A stretch of DNA of 5,051 nt from Acidobacteriota bacterium (lineage in GTDB: Bacteria; Acidobacteriota; Terriglobia; Terriglobales; Acidobacteriaceae), in the NCBI GenBank assembly GCA_021811745.1, contig JAJZNH010000805.1, positions 1-5,051 of the forward strand, given 5' to 3'. Positions 1-5,051 of this stretch are shown in pieces. Each line of letters starts with the position of its first letter. The stretch's first letter is position 1. The notes beneath the pieces are model-generated. The model was not told where the DNA came from. It worked only from the letters and a program-made list of their open reading frames with translations, and did no database searches. The position numbers were made by a program, and so were the translations under genes.

Positions 1-239
1 CCGCCGTGGATGCGCGCGACGCGCTCACTCGCCAGGTGACCGGCACGGTGCGATGGGTGGATTGCATGCAATCGCTCAGGAATGCCGGCGCGGATCTGTT
101 CATCGAGGCAGGGCCCGGCAAGGTGCTCTGCGGGCTACTCAAGCAGATCGACAGCGGCTTGAAGGCGCTCAACGTGGAAGATGCATCCAGCCTGGAAAAG
201 ACACTGGCGGAGCTGAGCGGCAGTGCAGCAGCCAGCTAA
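1..239 (+). CDS. fabD: Malonyl-CoA:ACP transacylase, C-terminal end (partial)
   Basis: This is the 3' end of a gene cut by the left window edge; the reading frame runs from codon 3-5 to TAA at 237-239, about 78 residues. It matches the C-terminus of FabD, the cytoplasmic enzyme that moves malonyl from CoA to the acyl carrier protein phosphopantetheine to feed fatty-acid chain elongation. The recognisable part is the segment TGTVRWVDCMQSL followed by FIEAGPGKVLCGLLKQI, which parallels the family's NPVRW...EVGPGKVLTGLTKRI block. The catalytic Ser and His lie upstream and cannot be checked. The tail ends in a short Ser/Ala-rich stretch (SGSAAAS) beyond the conserved fold. FabD genes often sit in a fab operon, but the next gene here is convergent, so fabD is the last gene of its transcript. 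A malonyltransferase domain of a polyketide synthase is less likely because the protein ends directly after the domain. Confidence 0.9.
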   Translation, partial: AVDARDALTRQVTGTVRWVDCMQSLRNAGADLFIEAGPGKVLCGLLKQIDSGLKALNVEDASSLEKTLAELSGSAAAS

Positions 240-278
240 CGCAGCCTCCCCGTGCCGATCAATAAGCCATGGAATCCC

Positions 279-311
279 GCGGCGTGCAGTCCCGGAGGAA
301 CTGCACGCCGC
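279..311. terminator. Strong hairpin between convergent genes, probable terminator
   Basis: A perfect 12-bp inverted repeat is visible: arm 279-290 (GCGGCGTGCAGT) pairs with 300-311 (ACTGCACGCCGC), leaving a 9-nt loop at 291-299. It begins 39 bp after the fabD stop and ends 45 bp before the stop of the convergent gene. This is where a shared, bidirectional transcription end is expected. There is no T-run after the stem on either strand, so it is not a canonical intrinsic terminator. It may act with Rho, protect 3' ends, or be a protein-binding palindrome. The stem is seen directly; the role is inferred. Confidence 0.5.
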
Positions 312-335
312 CGGAATTACGCCCGCTCAAAGCTT

Positions 336-355
336 TCCTGGCGAACCCTCCAGGA
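336..355 (-). terminator. Weak hairpin just after the minus-strand gene
   Basis: A 6-bp stem is formed by TCCTGG (336-341) and CCAGGA (350-355) with an 8-nt loop, immediately beyond the TGA of the minus-strand gene ending at 357. Read on the minus strand it is followed by AAAGCTTT rather than a T-run. The position suits a 3' end structure, but a stem this short can arise by chance. Confidence 0.2.
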
Positions 356-356
356 C

Positions 357-878
357 TCATGGTTGCAGGCTGAAGGGCTTCGTTGACAGCCGTACTCCGG
401 GCGGTGGGAAGCTGAGTGTGTGCGTCTGGGGATCGTAGGCAAGGTCGAGCGCATTGCTAGTGCGGCCGTTGATCAGTATGGCCATCAGCAGAACATTGCC
501 GTACATGCGGGCCGCGGCGATCTTGTGGCTTCGGATGTCGCCGTATTCATTGTCCGGGCTGGTCCGGCTCCAGTCTTCCTGAAACCGCTCAAAGCTGTAG
601 CTGCTATATTGCGCCGGATGCTGCTGCCAGTTGGGGTCGCGGTACCAGATGCCATACGCCTTGGCCAGGTCGTTCTGTTCTACCGCCTCAAGAAAGTGAT
701 TCGCCGCCGCCCGCCCAAAGATATAGTTATCCCAGTTCCACGGCCAGTCGACCGGCCGGCCAGCCACAAGCCACCAGGCCACGAACAGGACAAAGATGGC
801 GCCCGCCGCGGAGTAAAGAATGATGCGCTTGCGGCGTTCGCGCGCTGCGTCAAACTCTGGAGCATCGAGAAGGGTCAT
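357..878 (-). CDS. Hypothetical single-pass membrane-anchored protein (173 aa)
   Basis: I do not recognise this gene with certainty. The 173-residue product has a short N-terminal cytoplasmic segment rich in Arg/Lys (residues 11-18), one hydrophobic helix at about 19-39, and then a soluble domain of about 130 residues. The positive-inside rule puts that domain outside the cytoplasm. The absence of a signal-peptidase site suggests an uncleaved anchor. The domain starts with a Trp-rich stretch (VDWPWNWDNY, 43-52), then AANHFLEAVEQNDLAKAYGIW (58-78), a Trp/Tyr-rich middle and a probable beta-rich end (VLLMAILINGR, 129-139). This pattern, a helix with 'F..A...ND...AY..' followed by strands, resembles NTF2-like or DUF4878-type domains; that is inference from pattern only. 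The ATG at 876-878 is preceded by GAGG about 10 nt upstream. It lies downstream of ddl on the same strand, separated by 219 bp, and is convergent with fabD. Confidence 0.8.
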   Translation of the reverse strand: MTLLDAPEFDAARERRKRIILYSAAGAIFVLFVAWWLVAGRPVDWPWNWDNYIFGRAAANHFLEAVEQNDLAKAYGIWYRDPNWQQHPAQYSSYSFERFQEDWSRTSPDNEYGDIRSHKIAAARMYGNVLLMAILINGRTSNALDLAYDPQTHTLSFPPPGVRLSTKPFSLQP

Positions 879-929
879 GGAACGGTTTCCTCACTCTCAG
901 GATAAGGCAAGCAGCCCGGGGTCCGTAAT

Positions 930-999
930 TAGTCATTCGTGACCAGGAGTTTGCGATTCGTGAACAGTTGCAAGATGTCAGTTACCAGTCGTCAGTTGC
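930..999. repeat. Degenerate tandem heptanucleotide repeat tract
   Basis: The clearest units are three adjacent heptamers: CAGTTAC (979-985), CAGTCGT (986-992) and CAGTTGC (993-999). Another CAGTTGC occurs in the same 7-bp phase at 965-971. Further left, the 12-mer ATTCGTGACCAG (935-946) recurs with one mismatch as ATTCGTGAACAG (956-967), exactly 21 bp (three units) away. The whole tract of about 70 bp therefore keeps a 7-bp period, with decay toward the left. It lies in the spacer between ddl and the 173-residue protein. Similar CAGTYGT-type strings are, as I recall, common between genes in some Acidobacteria, but this was not searched. Confidence 0.55.
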
Positions 1000-1041
1000 G
1001 GGCGCGCCTTTGCCGTCCATCGTGGCGCTCTGCGTAATCAT
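982..1041 (-). CDS. Possible 19-residue mini-ORF
   Basis: A minus-strand ATG (1039-1041) follows a strong ribosome binding site, GGAGGGG (1047-1053), at 5-nt spacing. It opens a 19-codon frame to TAA at 982-984: MITQSATMDGKGAPATDDW. It begins 56 bp after the ddl stop in the same direction, so it could be co-transcribed with ddl. The peptide has no membrane segment and no recognised motif. Its last codons and stop overlap the heptamer tract (930-999), so it could also be the 5' remnant of a longer gene whose remainder was replaced by repeats. The Shine-Dalgarno match and spacing are seen directly; expression is inferred and could easily be wrong. Confidence 0.3.
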   Translation of the reverse strand: MITQSATMDGKGAPATDDW

Positions 1042-1097
1042 TTGAGCCCCTCCAAACTTGGGCACCGAAGACGAACTTTCCGATCCCTGCTCTCATC

Positions 1098-2300
1098 TCA
1101 CTCTTCCCTGCTGTAAGTGGTGCGATTCTTTTCCTGCTGGCGTTCGAGGGCCAGCTCGATGAGCCGCGTAATGAGATCCTTATAGGGGATGCCCGTAGCC
1201 TCCCACAGCTTGGGATACATGCTGATGCGCGTAAAGCCGGGCAGGGTATTCACCTCATTCAAATAGATGCGTTGCTTGCCACCGGGCTCCATGAGGAAGT
1301 CAACGCGGGCCAGGCCGGAGAGGTCGCAAGCTCGAAAAGCCGCCACCGCCATCTCGCGAATCTGCCGGCTCTGCGCGCGAGTCAGCCTGGCGGGAATGAC
1401 CGGCACCGATCCCTCGGAGAGATACTTGGCCTCGTAGTCGTAAAACTCCTTGCCCGGAATGATCTCGCCCACAACACTGGCCTTGGGATCGTCGTTGCCC
1501 AGCACCGCGACCTCAAGCTCGCGCGCACGGGATCGTTTGCCGCCCACGCCCTCTTCGACGATCAACTTGCGGTCGTATTTGGCGGCGAGAGTCAGGGCGG
1601 GGCCAAGTTCCTTGCGGTCGTGGGCCTTGCTGATGCCCACCGAGGAACCCAGGTTCGCGGGCTTTACGAAGACGGGATACCTGAGCGTGGCCTCGATCCG
1701 CGCAATGGTCTTGCGCGGGGATTGCTCCCAATCGGCGCGGAGCAGTGTCTCATGCTTGACGATGGGCAGCCTCGCCTGGGCAAAGAGGCGCTTCATCGCG
1801 TCCTTATCCATTCCCGCCGCGGAGCCGAGCACGCCCGAGCCAACGTAGGCGATGCCGGCCAGTTCAAAGAGGCCCTGAATGGTGCCGTCTTCCCCGAAGG
1901 TGCCATGCAGAACGGGAAACACTACGTCGAGGGATTTGCTTGTGAACCCCGCAGGTTTGTCAAGGGCGGTGGAACCGGCCTGGCCGCGCGGCTTGACGCT
2001 CCTAGCCGCAGGCTCGGGTACCAGCAGCGTCGGAATACCCTCGTGAAGCAGCTTGGCGCCCGGCGTAGCCGCCGGGTCGCCCGCGCGCAGACGGCGCGCC
2101 ATCGCGCTCTGGCTGCCGTTCAGCAGGTTGTGGGCGTCGGCGGCGGCCAGCCAACGGCCCTCCTTGGTAATGCCGATAGGGGTAACGTCGAACTTCTCGC
2201 GGTCGATCGCTTGCAGGATTGAGGCCGCGGAGAGCAGCGAAACCTCATGCTCGCCGCTGCGCCCGCCAAAGAGAATGCCTACACGGAGTTTTTTTGCCAT
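1098..2300 (-). CDS. ddl: D-alanine--D-alanine ligase
   Basis: Cytoplasmic ATP-grasp ligase that joins two D-alanines for the peptidoglycan stem peptide, upstream of MurF. The 400-residue product starts KLRVGILFGGRSGEHEVS, with Glu17 matching the Glu that orients the first D-Ala. VFPVLHGTFGEDGTIQG (128-144) and VGSGVLGSAAGMDKDAMK (153-170) follow. The ATP-grasp region has VKPANLGSSVGISK (212-225), and the omega loop has EFYDYEAKY (285-293) with Tyr293 at the place of E. coli DdlB Tyr216. Metal ligands are Asp334, Glu349 and Asn351 (LNEVNTLPG). The Tyr loop fits the D-Ala-D-Ala type, not D-lactate ligases of the VanA kind. The NLGSSVG form is closest to DdlA. It is longer than usual (about 310-370) because of a Pro/Ala/Lys-rich insertion near 97-122. 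The frame stays open to 2405, but homology begins at the ATG at 2298-2300, preceded closely by an AAGGAA. Confidence 0.96.
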   Translation of the reverse strand: MAKKLRVGILFGGRSGEHEVSLLSAASILQAIDREKFDVTPIGITKEGRWLAAADAHNLLNGSQSAMARRLRAGDPAATPGAKLLHEGIPTLLVPEPAARSVKPRGQAGSTALDKPAGFTSKSLDVVFPVLHGTFGEDGTIQGLFELAGIAYVGSGVLGSAAGMDKDAMKRLFAQARLPIVKHETLLRADWEQSPRKTIARIEATLRYPVFVKPANLGSSVGISKAHDRKELGPALTLAAKYDRKLIVEEGVGGKRSRARELEVAVLGNDDPKASVVGEIIPGKEFYDYEAKYLSEGSVPVIPARLTRAQSRQIREMAVAAFRACDLSGLARVDFLMEPGGKQRIYLNEVNTLPGFTRISMYPKLWEATGIPYKDLITRLIELALERQQEKNRTTYSREE

Positions 2301-2550
2301 TTCCTTTTCATTGTAGAAGCCCCGGTCGAACAAGCTGCCGCGTGTCACCGCAATTTTGGAAAACGCCTTCAACGTACGATCCCGCAGGAGCAATGCCCCG
2401 CGCATCTGCTCCCTGGATTACACCATCGGCGATCGAAGCCGTTGAAATCGTTCTGTTAGCCGGTGCGCAATTCGGCCATTGAAATTCCACTCGCCTTGGA
2501 GCGGCGCTGCGGATGGGAAGAATTCTACTTCTCAGTGCCAAAATTGATTC

Positions 2551-2580
2551 TTGCCAGGCTCCCACGTCCAGCTTTATATG
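2551..2580 (+). promoter_or_regulatory. Candidate sigma-70-type promoter for the membrane protein gene
   Basis: TTGCCA (2551-2556) and TATATG (2575-2580) are spaced by 18 bp in an AT-richer stretch ahead of the plus-strand gene. Transcription would start near 2587 and give a leader of about 120 nt. A second -10-like TATAAA at 2632-2637 has no good -35 element at the right distance. This is a consensus match only. Confidence 0.35.
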
Positions 2581-2693
2581 TACTGTAGTTCTCTCCGGCA
2601 TTGTAAAGTGATCCCTGAGCGTTCCCGTTTCTATAAAGAACTGGTTACAGGCTCAAGTTACGCTTCGCAAGGTGAACGAATCCGTGGCATTCC

Positions 2694-2699
2694 AGGAGG
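2694..2699 (+). promoter_or_regulatory. Ribosome binding site that decides a GTG start
   Basis: A perfect AGGAGG lies 6 nt before GTG at 2706-2708. It supports the GTG over the in-frame ATG seven codons later (2727-2729), which has no comparable site. Confidence 0.8.
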
Positions 2700-2705
2700 C
2701 CAGCC

Positions 2706-4856
2706 GTGGCACAAACAGCAGTTTCCATGCCCCGCAACGCGGCAAGCACAGACGCGCAAAAATTCTCAATGTGGCGGTTGCTGCTGGTCAGTTCAGCGGC
2801 ACTTTATCTGGAAATCGTCCTGATTCGCTGGCTTGGCACCGAGGTGAAGATTTTCGCCTTCTTTCAGAACTTGACGCTGATGGTGTGCTTCCTGGGCTTC
2901 GGCATTGGCTGCTTCAGTTCCAGGAAGCGCGGCAGCATACTACCTTCTCTTGGAGCCGTAACCGCATTGGCTATCGCTGCCAACGTCCCAGTCCAATCAT
3001 GGCAAGCGATTCTGCGCATGATGTCCTCGGCCCTTTCATTTACTCCGGACGCTCTTCTCTGGGGAGTGGTGCACAATTTCACAGCGGCGGAATATTATCG
3101 CCTGTTCGCCGCCGCGATGCTTATCGTTGCCGCCTTTCTGCTGCTGATTACCATTGCCATGATTCCCCTGGGACGCTGGGTGGGATATTACCTTGAGGAG
3201 GCGTCGAACACTGTTAGTGCGTATTCGATCAATCTGCTCGGCAGCCTGGTAGGGATTTGGCTCCTGGCCCTTCTTGCTTACTTCTGGCTTTCTCCGTCCT
3301 GGTGGTTTGTCGTTGCCTTTGCGCTGATTCTGTTCTCGCAGCCATTTTCCTGGCGCTCCGCTGTGGTCGCGGCCATCCTGCTGACAATCACCTTGCTTGT
3401 GCTGAGGCCGCGGGGCAATGAGTCAATCTATTGGTCTCCATACCAGAAACTTTCCGTGTGGAGTGACGGCGATCAGCAATATCTGATTAACGTAAACAAC
3501 GAGGGTTACATGACGATTGCCAATGCAACCCCTGCATATCTTGCACGCCATCCGCAGTTCGCGAAGGACTATCAAAACAGCTCCTATGACAGCCCCTTCC
3601 AATTCGCCCAAAGTGTGAATCGCGTTTTGGTGGTTGGCGCCGGAGCCGGCAACGACGTCGCCGCCGCCTTGCGGCACGGCGCCTCCCATGTCGATGCCGT
3701 GGAGATCGACCCGTTAATTTCAACCCTCGGCAAGCGGCTCCATCCGGAAAAACCCTATTCCTCGCCAAGGGTCCGCCTCATCACCAACGACGCCAGAAAC
3801 TTCCTGAGACAGACCCATCAAAAATATGACGTTATCATCTTCGGATTGCTGGATTCGCACACCGAGTTCTCCAGTTACAGCAATATGCGCGTGGATAACT
3901 ATGTCTACACCGAAGAATCGTTTCGCGACGCCCAAAAGTTGCTCAAGCCAGACGGCATCCTTGTCCTGAAATTCGAGGTACACAAGCCCTACACCTGGAT
4001 TGGACAGCGATTTTACGCGATGCTGACCCGCATCTTCTCCCTTCCTCCCGTAACCTATTACGCCGCCCAAATCAGATGGATGTGGCCAGCCAATGTCTTC
4101 ATCGAATCCAACTCTCCTCAGCTATGGGAGAAGAGCCAGAGCCCCCAGGAGTCTGCATTTCTTCGCGCTCGCCCGCCGGTGTTTCAGCCCACGATCGCAA
4201 ATGCTCCGCCGCCCACCACAGATGACTGGCCGTATGTCTACCACCGTTCGCACTCAATCCCTCGAACTTATTTTTCGGTGTCCGTGGTTATCCTCATCCT
4301 GGCCTTCTATACGGTCGGGCCGTTCTTTAAGCCGAAGCAAAGCGGTACCTGGCTATTCTTTCTTCTCGGCGCGGGCTTCCTGTTGATGGAAACTCAGATG
4401 GTAAGCCGCCTGGCTCTATATTTCGGCACGACCTGGCTGGTCAATTGCGTTGCCTTGACAGGTATTCTCACCATTCTTCTCTTGTCGAATTTCTATGTGG
4501 AGCGCCGGCGCCCGGAAAGTTTGAGCATGTATTACATTCTTCTGTGCGCCACCCTGGTCATGAATTATCTGGTCCCGTGGGCGCGGATACCCGGCTCGGG
4601 AGCGCTCGTGGGCATTCTGGTTTGCTCGGCCTACTGCGTGCCGTTCTTCTTTGCCGGCGTCATCTTCACTGAGAGCTTCCGCCGCATTGGCGGGCGAAGC
4701 GACGCCTTCGGCGCAAACATGCTTGGCGCAGTCGCGGGAGGCCTGGCACAGAATCTGTCCTTCATCCTGGGAATGAAGGCTTTGCTGATCATTGGGGCGG
4801 CAATCTACGGCAGCGCCGCACTTTTGCATAAGGCAAAGCCGTCATGCACGGCATGA
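2706..4856 (+). CDS. Polytopic membrane protein with spermidine-synthase-like domain
   Basis: The 716-residue product has three parts. Residues 22-234 carry about seven hydrophobic helices (roughly 22-42, 48-70, 80-98, 130-154, 172-193, 196-212, 217-234). Residues 240-515 form a SpeE-like Rossmann domain. Residues 522-707 add six or seven helices, including the motif GAGFLLMETQM (555-565) and LALYFGTTWLVN (569-580), typical of membrane-bound SpeE-like proteins. Domain motifs are SPYQKLSVW (244-252), the nucleotide loop VLVVGAGAGNDVAAALRHG (307-325), AVEIDP (331-336) and NDARNFL (361-367). The usual spermidine synthase motif after 'YDVII', DxxD, reads GLLD here (Gly380, Asp383), so the first catalytic Asp is absent. 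The protein probably binds S-adenosylmethionine or its decarboxylated form at the inner membrane, but a true aminopropyltransferase activity is doubtful. A membrane methyltransferase-like or transport-linked role is possible. The start is the GTG after AGGAGG. It runs convergent to arginase, with a 42-bp gap. Confidence 0.9.
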   Translation: MAQTAVSMPRNAASTDAQKFSMWRLLLVSSAALYLEIVLIRWLGTEVKIFAFFQNLTLMVCFLGFGIGCFSSRKRGSILPSLGAVTALAIAANVPVQSWQAILRMMSSALSFTPDALLWGVVHNFTAAEYYRLFAAAMLIVAAFLLLITIAMIPLGRWVGYYLEEASNTVSAYSINLLGSLVGIWLLALLAYFWLSPSWWFVVAFALILFSQPFSWRSAVVAAILLTITLLVLRPRGNESIYWSPYQKLSVWSDGDQQYLINVNNEGYMTIANATPAYLARHPQFAKDYQNSSYDSPFQFAQSVNRVLVVGAGAGNDVAAALRHGASHVDAVEIDPLISTLGKRLHPEKPYSSPRVRLITNDARNFLRQTHQKYDVIIFGLLDSHTEFSSYSNMRVDNYVYTEESFRDAQKLLKPDGILVLKFEVHKPYTWIGQRFYAMLTRIFSLPPVTYYAAQIRWMWPANVFIESNSPQLWEKSQSPQESAFLRARPPVFQPTIANAPPPTTDDWPYVYHRSHSIPRTYFSVSVVILILAFYTVGPFFKPKQSGTWLFFLLGAGFLLMETQMVSRLALYFGTTWLVNCVALTGILTILLLSNFYVERRRPESLSMYYILLCATLVMNYLVPWARIPGSGALVGILVCSAYCVPFFFAGVIFTESFRRIGGRSDAFGANMLGAVAGGLAQNLSFILGMKALLIIGAAIYGSAALLHKAKPSCTA

Positions 4857-4898
4857 ATCATTCCGGCGTGTCGCCTGGGCAAAGAGTGGATCTGCTGC

Positions 4899-5051
4899 TC
4901 ACAGAATCTTCTTTCCGAATGCCGAACAGGCCAGGCCGACGGCGAGGTCAGCGGTGCGGTTGTGCTCGTCGATCACCGGGTTCACTTCAACCATCTCGAA
5001 GCTGAGCATGCGGCCGTGGTCGGCCAGGATCTCCATGGCCAGATGGGCCTC
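4899..5051 (-). CDS. rocF: Arginase, C-terminal 50 residues (partial)
   Basis: This is the 3' end of a minus-strand gene cut by the right window edge; TGA is at 4899-4901 and 50 residues are visible. The frame begins [25 protein letters not shown] and continues through [20 protein letters not shown]. This is the arginase C-terminus: the EVNP motif carries the Glu equivalent to human arginase I Glu277, which contacts the guanidinium end of arginine. 'NRTA.LAV.LA.SA.GK.IL' is characteristic of bacterial arginases. Arginase is a Mn-dependent cytoplasmic hydrolase that splits arginine into ornithine and urea. The metal ligands (His/Asp motifs) lie upstream, outside the window. Related ureohydrolases such as agmatinase or formimidoylglutamase usually end differently, so arginase is favoured. 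The gene symbol assumes the common bacterial name. Confidence 0.85.
   Translation of the reverse strand, partial: EAHLAMEILADHGRMLSFEMVEVNPVIDEHNRTADLAVGLACSAFGKKIL

Larger units (their letters stand above)
2301..2705. other. 405-bp divergent intergenic region without a convincing gene
   Basis: This region separates the divergent starts of ddl and the membrane protein. The minus strand is open from 2601 to 2308 and the ddl frame is open to 2405, but neither product has recognisable motifs or a convincing ribosome binding site. I therefore read both as chance frames. GC content is visibly lower from about 2520 to 2660, as expected for promoter DNA. A plausible plus-strand promoter lies at 2551-2580. 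I saw no clear sigma-70 promoter for ddl on the minus strand, and no riboswitch-like or terminator structure. The 8-bp palindrome AGAATTCT (2519-2526) is the only neat inverted repeat noticed. Confidence 0.5.

Noticed and set aside
420..905. 161-codon plus-strand frame opposite the 173-residue protein
   Set aside because: The minus-strand product has a coherent membrane anchor and domain plus a ribosome binding site; the plus-strand frame has neither.
930..999. CRISPR array
   Set aside because: The repeats are 7-bp, degenerate and contiguous, without spacers or cas genes.
1272..2222. 316-codon plus-strand open frame opposite ddl
   Set aside because: It is the antisense shadow of a clearly conserved gene in GC-rich DNA; the product is low-complexity, Gly/Arg/Ala-rich and has no motifs.
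2301..2405. 35-residue N-terminal extension of Ddl from an ATG at 2405
   Set aside because: Ddl homology begins at MAKKLRVGILFGG (start at 2300); the extension has no family similarity and no good ribosome binding site.
2308..2601. 97-codon minus-strand frame in the divergent spacer
   Set aside because: No recognisable motif or ribosome binding site, and it would cover the ddl upstream region; treated as a chance frame.
2672..3196. 174-codon plus-strand frame overlapping the start of the membrane protein
   Set aside because: It is an alternative frame within the real gene, which has AGGAGG, a hydrophobic N-terminus and domain homology.
4838..4852. 5-bp hairpin GCCGT/ACGGC at the end of the membrane protein gene as a terminator
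   Set aside because: Very short stem inside the coding sequence with no following T-run; likely chance.
4865..4875. GGCG/CGCC mini-hairpin between the membrane protein and arginase
   Set aside because: A 4-bp stem with a 3-nt loop is too weak to claim.

Overview
The window reads as an ordinary chromosomal stretch of a moderately GC-rich bacterium. The gene set is housekeeping: malonyl-CoA:ACP transacylase, D-Ala-D-Ala ligase and arginase, plus a large membrane-embedded spermidine-synthase-like protein. Protein style, including the long alanine/proline-containing DdlA-type ligase and the polytopic SpeE-like protein with a GLLDSH motif, together with degenerate heptamer repeats between genes, suggests Acidobacteriota (Koribacter/Terriglobia-like). 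That assignment rests on recognition and is not a search result. No mobile element, CRISPR array, tRNA or rRNA is visible.

Layout, left to right. (1) Positions 1-239, plus strand: the C-terminal end of fabD, cut by the window edge. (2) Positions 240-356: a short convergent intergenic region with a strong 12-bp hairpin at 279-311 and a weaker one at 336-355. (3) Positions 357-878, minus strand: an unrecognised 173-residue protein with one membrane anchor. (4) Positions 879-1097: a spacer with a run of degenerate 7-bp units (about 930-999) and a possible 19-codon mini-ORF on the minus strand with a good ribosome binding site. (5) Positions 1098-2300, minus strand: ddl, D-alanine--D-alanine ligase; the start is placed at 2300, not at the far end of the open frame. 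(6) Positions 2301-2705: a 405-bp divergent intergenic region with a plausible plus-strand promoter and no convincing gene. (7) Positions 2706-4856, plus strand: a 716-residue polytopic membrane protein with a central spermidine-synthase-like Rossmann domain, starting at GTG behind a perfect AGGAGG. (8) Positions 4899-5051, minus strand: the C-terminal 50 residues of arginase, convergent with the previous gene and only 42 bp from it.

How the genes relate: ddl, the mini-ORF and the 173-residue protein lie in the same direction and could share a transcript, though the 219-bp spacer makes this uncertain. FabD and Ddl serve fatty-acid and peptidoglycan precursor synthesis. The arginase and the spermidine-synthase-like protein evoke the arginine > ornithine > putrescine > spermidine route. 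However, they are on opposite strands, and the SpeE-like domain lacks the first Asp of the usual catalytic DxxD motif, so a polyamine role should not be assumed. The most interesting items are this altered membrane SpeE-like protein, the heptad-phased repeat tract and the mini-ORF whose end runs into it. I did not find a convincing new multi-gene system.
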